A stretch of 64,000 nt of DNA from Gemmiger sp. An120 (GCF_002160955.1 NZ_NFLN01000001.1:62001-126000); one strand, 5' to 3'. Shown: positions 36,743-44,537, counted from the first letter of the stretch. Notes: generated from the sequence alone by a model not told the origin. A program made the numbers and translations.

Positions 36743-37204
36743 ATGAAAGCGAGAACAACCATATTACTGGTGCTCCTTTGTTTATGCATCTTTATGGGCC
36801 AAACAGCTTATGCGGATACCGACGGAACCGAATTGCAAATACTGGAACCGTCGTACCTTGAAATTCAATTGGGCATAGACTGGGCCGGCACCGAGTTTCA
36901 GCTCCGTACAGATATGGGGCTCTATCCAGACACCATCCAAGTTGATGAAAATGGAATACTCCATTTGGAGATAGGCGGAAGCAAAAATTATCTTCTCTCA
37001 AATCTGTCGGATGATACGCTGACGGTTACGCTCCCGGAGGAAACAGGTGTGTCCTCCGCACTGGCCCAGGAGGACCAACGTGACATGAACGCAGACAAGG
37101 AAACATGGCCGATATTTGTGATGGTCGGAGTGTTGGTTTTTGCTATAGGCGTTTGTGTAGGGATAGGAGGTGGTATTGCTTACTGCAATATTGGGAAACG
37201 ATGA
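36743..37204 (+). CDS. Secreted, C-terminally anchored small protein
   Basis: A 153-residue protein with a signal peptide (TTILLVLLCLCIFMGQTAYA). Its extracellular part of about 95 residues is strand-rich. A C-terminal membrane helix follows (PIFVMVGVLVFAIGVCVGIGGG). The ATG at 36743 has AGAGGAGG upstream. It is last in the adhesin-sortase run. Function unknown; it may assist surface display. Confidence 0.6.
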   Translation: MKARTTILLVLLCLCIFMGQTAYADTDGTELQILEPSYLEIQLGIDWAGTEFQLRTDMGLYPDTIQVDENGILHLEIGGSKNYLLSNLSDDTLTVTLPEETGVSSALAQEDQRDMNADKETWPIFVMVGVLVFAIGVCVGIGGGIAYCNIGKR

Positions 37205-37291
37205 AAACGCTCCCAGACTGATTTTAAAACGCAACATACAAAACGATTGGTAATAATCACATTGTTATAATCGAATATATAACAAATAGGC

Positions 37292-37320
37292 TTGACAATC
37301 GCCGTTTGGTATGCTATTCT
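37292..37320 (+). promoter_or_regulatory. Consensus promoter of a structured RNA
   Basis: TTGACA (37292-37297) and TATTCT (37315-37320) with a 17-base spacer. This is one of the best promoters in the element, and no open frame follows for 270 bases. Confidence 0.85.
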
Positions 37321-37557
37321 GAAGATGTGGCAGGGGCTTGCGCTCAGGCATACAGTCTCTTCGGAAGAGCTCCCGGAGTCAGACCCTCCCTGCGGGCGGG
37401 GAACTGTATCGGATTTCGCGCAATGAGCGATCCACACGGCGCAAGTCACATCTGATCATTTTAGAGCCGGAAGGCTGCTGGGATCAGCAAGATGCTGGAG
37501 ATGAATATGAAATCTCCTTTGCCATCTTGTTTCCCATGCGGTTTTCCGGCTCTTTTT
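37321..37557 (+). ncRNA. Predicted structured RNA, unassigned family (about 235 nt)
   Basis: Domain 1 is closed by AGATGTG/CACATCT (37323-37329 with 37447-37453). It contains CTTG/CAAG stacked on CGCTCA/TGAGCG (37341-37346 with 37424-37429). ATACAGT/ACTGTAT (37350-37356 with 37403-37409) encloses two hairpins, CTCTT-CGG-AAGAG and 37384-37400. Domain 2 is closed by AGAGCCGGAA/TTCCGGCTCT (37463-37472 with 37544-37553), followed by TTTTT. Inside it are TGCTG-GGAT-CAGCA and the nested pairs CAAGATG/CATCTTG and GGAGAT/ATCTCC. Promoter, nested helices and terminator together argue for a stable transcript. I cannot name the Rfam family. Confidence 0.75.
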
Positions 37558-37587
37558 CTATTTTTAGCTGAATAGAGGAACCTCATA

Positions 37588-38040
37588 ATGAGAAAAAACA
37601 AAAAGAAAGGGAATAATCCTAGTAAAATGCGCTGCCCTTATTGTGGGGCACCAATGATTCTGCGGAGCGCCGATGGGATCTATAAAGACAATTCGCAGCA
37701 CAATACTCTGTATGTTTGTAGAAACTATCCCGAGTGCGATACCTATGTCCGCACGCGGCCTGGCACCGCGCAGCCATTAGGCACTCCAGCAAACCGTGAG
37801 TTGAGGGCATTAAGAATTCAAGCCCATCGCTGTTTTGATGCAATTCATCAGAACGGATACATGACAAAGAGAGATGCCTATGTCTGGCTTGCCGCTCTCC
37901 TTCAGGCGCCTCAATCACAGGCACATATCGGTTTTTTGAGTGAGTATTCCTGCCGTAAGGTCATAGATGAGAGCACTCGTATGCTACAGCAGTATGCGCA
38001 GCGTGCTGCAATTCGATCCAGCAAGGAGGCGCTTTCATGA
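37588..38040 (+). CDS. Zinc-finger protein (DUF3268-like)
   Basis: A 150-residue basic protein with a topoisomerase-like zinc ribbon near residues 15-52: MRCPYCGAPM with a CPYC pair, then YVCRNYPECDTYV with the second Cys pair. A C-terminal helical domain follows (TKRDAYVWLAALLQ). This matches the small zinc-finger proteins (DUF3268) of Clostridial mobile elements. It overlaps the sigma factor start by four bases (ATGA). Probable nucleic-acid binding; role unproven. Confidence 0.75.
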   Translation: MRKNKKKGNNPSKMRCPYCGAPMILRSADGIYKDNSQHNTLYVCRNYPECDTYVRTRPGTAQPLGTPANRELRALRIQAHRCFDAIHQNGYMTKRDAYVWLAALLQAPQSQAHIGFLSEYSCRKVIDESTRMLQQYAQRAAIRSSKEALS

Positions 38041-38570
38041 AACTGAACAACGCACAGTGTACCCTTGTTACAGAGAATCTCAGACTGGTTCATAAAGTCA
38101 TCCACGACAAAGTACATAGTCCCCAACAATTGGGTATGTTTTCTTACGATGATCTATTTCAGATCGGATGTATCGGATTGTGCAAAGCTGCAGCAACAGA
38201 TAAGGGCGGGGTATTCTCCACTTATGCGTATCGTTTGATTTGGAATGAGATCTGTTCTGCTTTGGAGTATGCCTCAGTCCGAACCACAAGAGAAGCTTTG
38301 ACTGACCCGGATATCATGGGGCAATCTGTTACCAAGGCTGCACTACCAGAGATTGATTATATTGATCTCAACACTTTGCTTGACAAAGCAGAACATGAGG
38401 TTTCAGGTGTGACCGCCAAAGGTATCCGTGCTCTAAGACTGAAAGCAAGGGGCTATACAAGCCGGGAGATTGGACAAATTATGGGAGCCCCAGCTAACCA
38501 TGTAACCGCATGGGTTGCCAAAGCACGCGCATATCTCAAGACATGTAAGGAATTCCATTCTTTTGTGTAA
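38037..38570 (+). CDS. Element-encoded sigma-70-family protein
   Basis: A 177-residue protein. Region 2 is seen in LVTENLRLVHKVIHDKV, FSYDDLFQIGCIGLCKAA and FSTYAYRLIWNEI. Region 4 is seen in GIRALRLKARGYTSREIGQI, MGAPANHVTAWVAKARAYL. Regions 1 and 3 are absent, as in short regulatory sigma factors. It closes the plus-strand element block, is coupled to the zinc-finger gene, and is followed by a two-way terminator. It may direct transcription of element genes. Confidence 0.85.
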   Translation: MKLNNAQCTLVTENLRLVHKVIHDKVHSPQQLGMFSYDDLFQIGCIGLCKAAATDKGGVFSTYAYRLIWNEICSALEYASVRTTREALTDPDIMGQSVTKAALPEIDYIDLNTLLDKAEHEVSGVTAKGIRALRLKARGYTSREIGQIMGAPANHVTAWVAKARAYLKTCKEFHSFV

Positions 38571-38611
38571 AAAACAGCTGGTGCCTCCTGATGGAAGACA
38601 CCAGCTGTTTT
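38571..38611. terminator. Bidirectional terminator between convergent genes
   Basis: AAAACAGCTGGTG (38571-38583) pairs perfectly with CACCAGCTGTTTT (38599-38611), with T runs on both strands. It separates the sigma factor from the convergent ABC permease and marks the end of the conjugative block. Confidence 0.92.
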
Positions 38612-38623
38612 TCTTCAGTATCC

Positions 38624-40195
38624 TTATGTTCGAAGCCGGAAAGTTCGAGGTGCGTATTTATAGACCAGCACACTGGCAACTGCGCAGTACAGCACGCAAA
38701 AGGCGATGCATGCAACACCGAACACCAAAATGGGCAGCCGAAGATTCATCAGGGCGTAACATCCCACATACGTCAGGACCATGACGATGCGGTAGGTACC
38801 ACTTTTCATCTCCGTCCCCGCCGTGTAGGGCTGGAGCAGATAGTAAACGGTGAGATAGTGGATAGAGAAAAAGACACTCATAGCTGTCACGGAACACACC
38901 AGGACTACATAGTTCAATGGATTTTCCGTGCCACCGGACACATACAGAATCGCCGAGAGCCCGGCGCCGATGACCAGAGCCGGCACGGCATTGATTTTGA
39001 TGATTTCCCGCGACCGGATCTGAAACAGCCTCAGCACAAACTTGGGTTGCTTGTAGAACGAGTATGTCAGCAAACTGTGGTCACAGTTCATAAACAGCGC
39101 ATTGGTGAAGCCAGTGCCACGGTTGATCAGGTACATAATAAAGGCAAAGTAAGGAAGCCAAGTCATAACCATCTCGTTGATGTCTGCCTTCAACTCTGGT
39201 TTGAAGGCCATGAGAAACAGAACTCCACAACAGAGGATGGCACAGATCCCAGCGATCCGGAGCGTTGAGCGCCACAGAATCTTGCGATGCCGCTTGATGA
39301 ACAGCTCGTTGAGAAATTCAAATCCATTTTTCTGACTGGTGATGGTGAGATCTGCGGAGATAACTTTTTCATTCGCGGTTTTCACCGCCTTCTGAACCGC
39401 ATCAATTTGGGTAAACAGACCAGCCAGCAGTTCCTGAGTGATCTCCCGATAATAACGGAATAAGAGGATCTGGCGGAGCCCCAGTAATCCTGCCGGGATG
39501 CAGAGGACCCACAGAACAGCAGATACCTTGAGCGGCAGCACGGCCCCAACCAGCAAGGGCAGATAGGCCAGAGCCAACAGGACGGCAGTCAGCAGCCATG
39601 GCCATTTTTTCCATTTGCTGTCGTTGCGTACATGGCCGGTTTGCGCATAGTCCCACAGAGAATAGGAATCCACCGCCAGCTTTGTTCCTGCAACGGCAAA
39701 CGGGATCAACAGACACAGCCATAAAGGGACTTCCCGGCCAAGACCGAACACAAGTACCCATGGTAGGAAACCGACAATTCCCTTTAATAGGTAATATCCG
39801 TAATTGACCAGAGTGTACTCCCGGGCATTCATTCGAAGCAGGATCATGGCATAGTATTTGTCCCGTGTTGCATCGAACATATTGGTGTGCATGAAAGAGC
39901 CTATCAGCGTCAGAAGCAATAGGACGTGCAGAAATGCCTCTTTGGACTGAAGCTCCGGACGGATCAGTTCCAAACCGCAGACCATAATAAAGAAGTAGAG
40001 GTACTTGAAGAGAAAAATGGTGATCAGTTCCCAGAGCGCCGTCAGAACATTGGCAAAGACCTTCAATCCGCGCACTTGATACAGAGTTTCCGGCAAAAGG
40101 CGTTTCAGCAGCGGGATCTGTTTGAGAGAGTGCAGGATGGCATTCACCCGATAGGTGTTCTTTAGGGAAAAGGATAGCCGCAATGTATTAAGCAT
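38624..40195 (-). CDS. ABC transporter permease
   Basis: A 523-residue integral membrane protein with about 12 hydrophobic segments (for example PWLLTAVLLALAYLPLLVGAV, YVVLVCSVTAMSVFFSIHYL). A soluble stretch follows near residue 270. Its first codons overlap the end of the ATPase gene by eight bases. The size and topology match ABC-2-like peptide or antibiotic exporters, but the substrate is unknown. It is last in the minus-strand operon led by the XRE-type regulator. Confidence 0.8.
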   Translation of the reverse strand: MLNTLRLSFSLKNTYRVNAILHSLKQIPLLKRLLPETLYQVRGLKVFANVLTALWELITIFLFKYLYFFIMVCGLELIRPELQSKEAFLHVLLLLTLIGSFMHTNMFDATRDKYYAMILLRMNAREYTLVNYGYYLLKGIVGFLPWVLVFGLGREVPLWLCLLIPFAVAGTKLAVDSYSLWDYAQTGHVRNDSKWKKWPWLLTAVLLALAYLPLLVGAVLPLKVSAVLWVLCIPAGLLGLRQILLFRYYREITQELLAGLFTQIDAVQKAVKTANEKVISADLTITSQKNGFEFLNELFIKRHRKILWRSTLRIAGICAILCCGVLFLMAFKPELKADINEMVMTWLPYFAFIMYLINRGTGFTNALFMNCDHSLLTYSFYKQPKFVLRLFQIRSREIIKINAVPALVIGAGLSAILYVSGGTENPLNYVVLVCSVTAMSVFFSIHYLTVYYLLQPYTAGTEMKSGTYRIVMVLTYVGCYALMNLRLPILVFGVACIAFCVLYCAVASVLVYKYAPRTFRLRT

Positions 40196-40895
40196 AGGAT
40201 TCCTCTTTCAGTGCCGCAATAATTTTTTCTTTAAATTCCTGATTGTCCAGATTGGATTTCTCTACGACCTCCAGCACACCATGGCTGAGGAGCACAATTT
40301 CATCGCACAGATCCAAGGCCAGATCCATGATGTGGGTAGAGAAAATGGTGATTTTGCCATCCTTTTGGGAACGGAGCAGCTGTTTCATCTCCTCTGCCAC
40401 CACCACATCCAGAGATGTGAGCGGCTCATCCAGCAGCAATATCTTGGGCTGGGCAATGATGTTGATGAGCATCTGCATTTTGTTTTTCATGCCATGGGAG
40501 TAATCCTTCAGCAGCTTGTCCCGGTCTTCTGGAGCAATGCTCATCATGTCAAAGTATTCGTCCAACGACCGGAGATTTTGAATGGAAGAGGCGTTGATGT
40601 CAAGAAAGAACTTCAAGAACTCGCGCCCGGTAAGAAATTCAGGTACTGTCGGGGTGGAGAGCACATAGCCGATGTCTTCGGCGGAGATTTCTCTGGGCGT
40701 ACCGTTTTCATCCAGGAAAAAAGTGCCGCCATCAGCCCGGATGTCTCGATTTAGACAGTTGAAGAGCGTGGTCTTACCGGCGCCGTTTCGGCCCAACAGA
40801 CCGTAGATTTTGCCCTCCTCAAAAGTGAATGTGATCTCTTTCAAAACCTCCTTTTTCTCAAAATGCTTTGAAAGATGGTCAATGACAAATCTCAT
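40188..40895 (-). CDS. ABC transporter ATP-binding protein
   Basis: A 235-residue ATPase with Walker A LLGRNGAGKTTLF and Walker B ILLLDEPLTSLD. Its signature segment, DYSHGMKNKMQM, replaces canonical LSGGQ, as is usual in ABC-2 export ATPases. The switch His is in FSTHIMD. It pairs with the overlapping permease gene. An antimicrobial-peptide export or immunity function is a reasonable guess from the family only. Confidence 0.92.
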   Translation of the reverse strand: MRFVIDHLSKHFEKKEVLKEITFTFEEGKIYGLLGRNGAGKTTLFNCLNRDIRADGGTFFLDENGTPREISAEDIGYVLSTPTVPEFLTGREFLKFFLDINASSIQNLRSLDEYFDMMSIAPEDRDKLLKDYSHGMKNKMQMLINIIAQPKILLLDEPLTSLDVVVAEEMKQLLRSQKDGKITIFSTHIMDLALDLCDEIVLLSHGVLEVVEKSNLDNQEFKEKIIAALKEESYA

Positions 40896-40927
40896 ACAAA
40901 TCTCCTTGTGATTATGTGGAATTACTC

Positions 40928-41107
40928 TTATTGGATGCGAAACCCGTTGGAAGACTTTTGGAACACAAAATCCATTTTCTCGTTCTGATTTGTGAACACC
41001 AATTGCTCATAGTCGTCGCCTTCTTCTTCATGAAATGAAACGATGTGTTCATTTTGGCTGATCCAGAGTTTATATACTTCCTGTGTTACGGTATTTGATT
41101 TCTCCAT
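40928..41107 (-). CDS. 59-residue acidic protein between ABC and coiled-coil genes
   Basis: MEKSNTVTQEVYKLWISQ, then NEHIVSFHEEEGDDYEQLVF and ending QKSSNGFRIQ. An excellent GAGGAGGAG ribosome site precedes the ATG at 41107. It sits 32 bases before the ATPase gene and 29 bases after the coiled-coil gene in the same direction, so it is very likely a real gene of the operon. No signal peptide and no known family. Confidence 0.7.
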   Translation of the reverse strand: MEKSNTVTQEVYKLWISQNEHIVSFHEEEGDDYEQLVFTNQNEKMDFVFQKSSNGFRIQ

Positions 41108-41136
41108 TATCTCCTCCTCTTAGTGTACGCAATGCT

Positions 41137-42078
41137 TTACATGGATACGTTTGCGACCAACTGTGCCACTTCCTGAGAACAGTGGCAAATCTCCACGTCT
41201 GTCTGATTCATCAAAACTTGCAGACGATCCAATACGATGCTGATCTGACTTTTTGTCTGATGCACTTGCTCCTGTGACTGTTGGATCTGGTCCAGCACAG
41301 CCCAATCGGCAAAAATTCCGTCGAAGAAATAATCGGCCACCCGCAGGAAACCATCAATGGTGACCCGAATCTCTGCATCGATCGTCACATCGGCCAGTTC
41401 CGTTTTGAAGCGGCGCAGCTGGGTTTGCAAGGTTTCCACAGATGCCTGGGCCTCGTCCAGATGGCTGTGCTTCACAAGATCTGTGAGCAGACCGCCGCCA
41501 ACGAGATCCCAGGTTCCCCAGCCTTCCGCACTGTCCAGTTCCGACAGGATCTGATCCACACAAGACAGAGCAGCGCTGCCGGCATCCATCGCCTCCTGCA
41601 ATTCCTGTTTCTGGCTCATCAAATAGCCTTTCCGCTCCTCCAACTGGAGGATCTTTTCGGCAGTGCTTCCGCCCGCTGATTTTACTGCCGCAGTCTTTTC
41701 CTGTAGGATGGAGGCATAGCGATTCTCACATCCCTGGAGCGAGTCCAGTTCAGCCTCATACCGTTTCAAATCTTCTTCAATACCAGACAGCTCTCTGGCG
41801 GCTGCATCATACTTCACTCGCGCCGCATAGGCCTCCTGCCGCTCCTGCGTCAATTTCTCATCCATCTTCCCGATGACATTGTAGAAGAACGCAGACAGGC
41901 TCCGCCCCTCCAATCGCTCCACATCTGCCTGTTCGTCAGCCATAATCTGCTGGAGTTCTTGCGCACGGGCCGCATAGGCCTCCCGCTGAACACGCAGTTC
42001 CTCAATAGAGGCCACTAGCTTTTTCTTTCGGGCACACTGAGCCTGAAGCTGGCGCAGTTGTTCATCATAACAGTTCAT
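41137..42078 (-). CDS. Coiled-coil protein of unknown function
   Basis: A 313-residue protein, largely helical with heptad character over about residues 5-150 (LRQLQAQCARKKKLVASIEE, VERLEGRSLSAFFYNVIGKM) and 225-310. A glycine-bearing middle segment lies between (GWGTWDLVGGGLLTDLV). No membrane segment or enzyme motif. I recall similar proteins as recurring unannotated neighbours in gut Clostridia. The start at 42078 follows GAGAGGAAG. It is third in the regulator-led operon. Confidence 0.65.
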   Translation of the reverse strand: MNCYDEQLRQLQAQCARKKKLVASIEELRVQREAYAARAQELQQIMADEQADVERLEGRSLSAFFYNVIGKMDEKLTQERQEAYAARVKYDAAARELSGIEEDLKRYEAELDSLQGCENRYASILQEKTAAVKSAGGSTAEKILQLEERKGYLMSQKQELQEAMDAGSAALSCVDQILSELDSAEGWGTWDLVGGGLLTDLVKHSHLDEAQASVETLQTQLRRFKTELADVTIDAEIRVTIDGFLRVADYFFDGIFADWAVLDQIQQSQEQVHQTKSQISIVLDRLQVLMNQTDVEICHCSQEVAQLVANVSM

Positions 42079-42143
42079 AGATGATCGTTTCTTCCTCTCC
42101 GTTCTATTGAATACCAATTCTTTCCGTGTACAGAAAAGGGGCT

Positions 42144-42302
42144 TCACTGCTCTGTGAAACCCCAAACATAGCCGATATGAGATACCCTATCTTCAACCAA
42201 CTTTTGCATGATGATCTCGATCCCAAGCGCTTTTGCGTATGCGGGGTTTCTTTGGAGCATGTCCATCAAATGGAGTGCTTGCATTCTTCTCCTCGCATCC
42301 AT
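42144..42302 (-). CDS. 52-residue basic-to-amphipathic small protein
   Basis: MDARRRMQALHLMDMLQRNP, then AYAKALGIEIIMQKLVEDRV and ending YVWGFTEQ. The ATG at 42302 is preceded by GAGGTGATAAC, a good ribosome site. It lies between the XRE-type regulator and the coiled-coil gene, all on the minus strand. It has no leader or Cys/Ser/Thr-rich core, so a peptide-precursor role is not favoured. Role unknown. Confidence 0.65.
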   Translation of the reverse strand: MDARRRMQALHLMDMLQRNPAYAKALGIEIIMQKLVEDRVSHIGYVWGFTEQ

Positions 42303-42439
42303 GTTATCACCTCACAGAAAACAGTTTTTGTACTGTTAGCTGATGAATTCATTGTATCAAGAAATATTGTACATCGCCAGCACAGAATCAGCAAAATAGA
42401 GGTGCTTATTTCCACTGACGCAGCAAATTTCGACGATGA

Positions 42440-42961
42440 TTACCGTTTCTCCAGTTTCTCTTTGTATGCCTGATACCGCTCTGCGTCGATGGCGCCGGTA
42501 GCCAGCATACGTTCTGCCCAGAGCTGCAAAGTCTCTACGGTTATTGAGATGCGTTCCAGCTCCTGTTGAATGAAAATGAAATCCGCCAGCTCATCCTCAC
42601 TGATGGCTCCGTCTGCAGTGATCTCAATCAGCCGATCCTTCTGCTTGTTCATAGAGTTGAGAGAAGCCAGCATTTCCAGAACGATCTGCGAAAGATCCTT
42701 GACTTTGACCTCTGGGACATACTGCTGCCCGATCGGGCACTGATTGGCGCAGTAATAGTTACAGAGGTTGGGTTGTTTATACTTTTCTGCCATCAGCAGG
42801 ACTTCATCCGGATGCGGGAGAGACCGCTCATTCTCTATTTTTTCAATGCGTTCAGGAGGAAGAGATTCCAGCAGATCGCTGGCTGTTTCTCTGGTTAGAT
42901 GAAGCGCCTCCCGAATTCTTTGGTAGATGTTCTTGTTCGCTTTTGTGGAAACTCTGGCCAT
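42440..42961 (-). CDS. XRE-like helix-turn-helix regulator with Cys cluster
   Basis: A 173-residue protein. Residues about 10-65 form an XRE-type helix-turn-helix (NIYQRIREALHLTRETASDL, ENERSLPHPDEVLLMAEKY). A cysteine cluster follows, LCNYYCANQCPIGQQ, which could bind a metal or sense redox state. The C-terminal half is helical. First gene of the minus-strand operon with a consensus promoter, so it probably autoregulates the ABC/coiled-coil module. Confidence 0.8.
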   Translation of the reverse strand: MARVSTKANKNIYQRIREALHLTRETASDLLESLPPERIEKIENERSLPHPDEVLLMAEKYKQPNLCNYYCANQCPIGQQYVPEVKVKDLSQIVLEMLASLNSMNKQKDRLIEITADGAISEDELADFIFIQQELERISITVETLQLWAERMLATGAIDAERYQAYKEKLEKR

Positions 42962-42997
42962 AACGAAGCACCCTCGCTTTGTGTGATCTTAAATCTC

Positions 42998-43026
42998 ATT
43001 ATACGGTGTTTCGCCAGAGAGAGCAA
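42998..43026 (-). promoter_or_regulatory. Promoter of the regulator-led minus-strand operon
   Basis: On the minus strand TTGCTC (43026-43021) and a perfect TATAAT (43003-42998) are 17 bases apart. The regulator ATG is 37 bases downstream. Confidence 0.85.
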
Positions 43027-43069
43027 TTTGTATTTTTCGTGTTACACTTCAAATATTGCAGACGCAGTG

Positions 43070-43216
43070 CTACTTCTCTTTGTCACGCATGAAAAATCCG
43101 ATGATTGCAATGAAGAGTCCTGCGATTCCTCCCACAATAGCGATAATATTACTAATCGATAGAGCAATCGCAGCCACGATAACTGCAATTCCCAATAACA
43201 TGGTTTTCTTTCCCAT
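43070..43216 (-). CDS. 48-residue membrane protein
   Basis: MGKKTMLLGIAVIVAAIALS is followed by a second hydrophobic stretch (AIVGGIAGLFIAIIGFF) and a charged end RDKEK. GAGGTAAG precedes the ATG at 43216. Its two-helix hairpin with alternating small residues resembles small membrane toxins or stress peptides, but no partner gene is evident. Real-gene support is the ribosome site and the composition. Confidence 0.6.
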   Translation of the reverse strand: MGKKTMLLGIAVIVAAIALSISNIIAIVGGIAGLFIAIIGFFMRDKEK

Positions 43217-43266
43217 CTTTCTTACCTCACTGAGGAATCACCCTGCTGTTAAGTACAGGATATGCT

Positions 43267-43518
43267 TCATCCAATCCCAAATTTTACGATCAGCCCAATA
43301 GCGATACAGATAATACCGGCAACCCGGGCAAGTTGGCGTCCACGCTTATCATCAAAACCTTCCGGGTATACAGGATGGAAAATCCACATCAACCCATATA
43401 TGATCCAGGCGGCGTTCATAAAGAAACTTTTTTGTAGAGTAAACGAGAGCGTGCAGCTTACAATGGCAATAATAACGCCCCAGAATAACTGGGCTTTGAA
43501 AGTAAATTTGTTTCTCAT
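43267..43518 (-). CDS. 83-residue membrane protein
   Basis: Starts MRNKFTFKAQLFWGVIIAIV with three hydrophobic segments, the last GIICIAIGLIVKFGIG. The start at 43518 has CAGGTGA upstream; an open frame extending to 43719 runs through palindromes and is rejected. It is followed by the 48-residue membrane protein on the same strand. Function unknown. Confidence 0.6.
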   Translation of the reverse strand: MRNKFTFKAQLFWGVIIAIVSCTLSFTLQKSFFMNAAWIIYGLMWIFHPVYPEGFDDKRGRQLARVAGIICIAIGLIVKFGIG

Positions 43519-43534
43519 ATAATCACCTGCCAGT

Positions 43535-43551
43535 AAGCGATTTGTCAAGGG
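43535..43551. repeat. 17-bp direct repeat, left copy
   Basis: AAGCGATTTGTCAAGGG, identical to 49717-49733. The pair bounds a 6.2-kb low-GC accessory stretch. Read on the minus strand it contains TTGACA, so it may instead be a shared promoter or element end. Confidence 0.7.
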
Positions 43552-43583
43552 TTTTTCCCCCTGAAAAGCACACATTTTGAAAG

Positions 43584-43750
43584 AGAGGGGCTTAAGCCCC
43601 TCTTGGCCACCATAAAGCACTGAAGCTGGTAGCACCGAAGCCGGTCCTTTGACGGCTCCCAGCTTCGGTGCTACCAGCAGGACGTGGGCCCGCTGGAGCG
43701 TCCCCCTCGGAGAGCGCACGGCTGCCGTCAGGCAGTACCTCCGCCCGCTT
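43584..43750. other. Cluster of perfect palindromes in a gene-free stretch
   Basis: This is the core of a 363-base gap between divergent small genes. AGAGGGGCTTAAGCCCCTCT (43584-43603) is a perfect 20-bp palindrome. CTGGTAGCACCGAAGC (43626-43641) pairs perfectly with 43662-43677 around a 20-base loop. GC-rich structured sequence continues to about 43760. No open frame in it is credible. It may be a structured RNA, a miniature element or recombination end sequence. Confidence 0.65.
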
Positions 43751-43881
43751 GCGGGTGGTGAGTAAGTGCGCCCTAGGTATAATTACTTTCTGGCCAGGGA
43801 CAACTTGAAAGCGATTTCCTTTATGTGTTATAATTAAGAACAAACAGGGCAACAAATTAGAAGCTGTGGAGGCGGCCATTT

Positions 43882-44097
43882 ATGAAAAATAAAATTTTTA
43901 AATATATTGGATTGGAAGTTCTTTTATTGCTTGCTTTGATGCTATGTGGAACTATTGTTGTAAAAATATTCAATGTTGCGCTGAAATTGCAGTTTGAAAG
44001 CATAGGGACTACAGGGTTTATCGCAGGATTATGCGCTTGGCTTATATTGTTGATTGGCTGGGGCATAAAAGCAGCTAAAGCAAAAAGGAACAAGTAA
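43882..44097 (+). CDS. 71-residue membrane protein
   Basis: MKNKIFKYIGLEVLLLLALM opens a two-helix protein (second helix AGLCAWLILLIGWGIKA) with a Lys/Arg-rich tail. GGAGG lies upstream, and a TTATAAT box is near 43830. No family recognised. Confidence 0.6.
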   Translation: MKNKIFKYIGLEVLLLLALMLCGTIVVKIFNVALKLQFESIGTTGFIAGLCAWLILLIGWGIKAAKAKRNK

Positions 44098-44127
44098 CTT
44101 CCCATTTGTCGGGGGGCCGAATAAGAT

Positions 44128-44159
44128 GGGGCATGGCGCTTCCCGTAGCGCCATGCCCC
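44128..44159. terminator. Perfect 12-bp hairpin after the 71-residue gene
   Basis: GGGGCATGGCGC (44128-44139) pairs with GCGCCATGCCCC (44148-44159). It lacks a T run, so it may be an RNA-stabilising or element-end hairpin and not a classic terminator. Confidence 0.6.
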
Positions 44160-44284
44160 GTTGCATATATGACTCCTTTCCCTCTGCTGGTTATCACTTT
44201 TGCCACAAATGAACCGTCAGCCGATGTAATGTAGTAGGTAGCGTAAACCACCCTTTATACAGTAACTCCCAATAGATGCATCTA

Positions 44285-44518
44285 TTATTTTTTTTTGCAA
44301 AAATAAGTTTCGTACACGCAAATGATGAACCCAACTATTCCCATAGCGCAAAAAATTATGTACGGAACCAGCAGTTCATTGCCGAGCAGGGCAGCATAGG
44401 TGCCGGTCATTCCGTTGTAATTAAATCGGTTCATGGACAGATACAGGCTCAGAATCAAGTATCCTATACTTCCCACCAAGAACAACATAATTCCAAAATG
44501 CTTTCTTTCCATCCTCAC
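44285..44518 (-). CDS. 77-residue membrane protein
   Basis: Two hydrophobic segments (FGIMLFLVGSIGYLILSLYL and VPYIIFCAMGIVGFIICVYE) and a basic end. It lies 19 bases behind the next membrane protein gene on the same strand. The start could be the first or third codon (MRM). Function unknown. Confidence 0.5.
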   Translation of the reverse strand: MRMERKHFGIMLFLVGSIGYLILSLYLSMNRFNYNGMTGTYAALLGNELLVPYIIFCAMGIVGFIICVYETYFCKKK

Positions 44519-44537
44519 AAATACCTCTAATTAAGTG

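Noticed and set aside
42144-42302. 52-residue protein as a ribosomal peptide precursor
   Set aside because: No double-Gly leader, no Cys/Ser/Thr-rich core, and no modifying enzyme nearby.
43626-43677. Hairpin cluster as part of a CRISPR array
   Set aside because: The repeats are inverted, not regularly spaced direct repeats, and there are no spacers or cas genes.
43519-43719. Extension of the 83-residue membrane protein to 150 residues
   Set aside because: The extra codons run through perfect palindromes, and a good ribosome site precedes the internal ATG at 43518.
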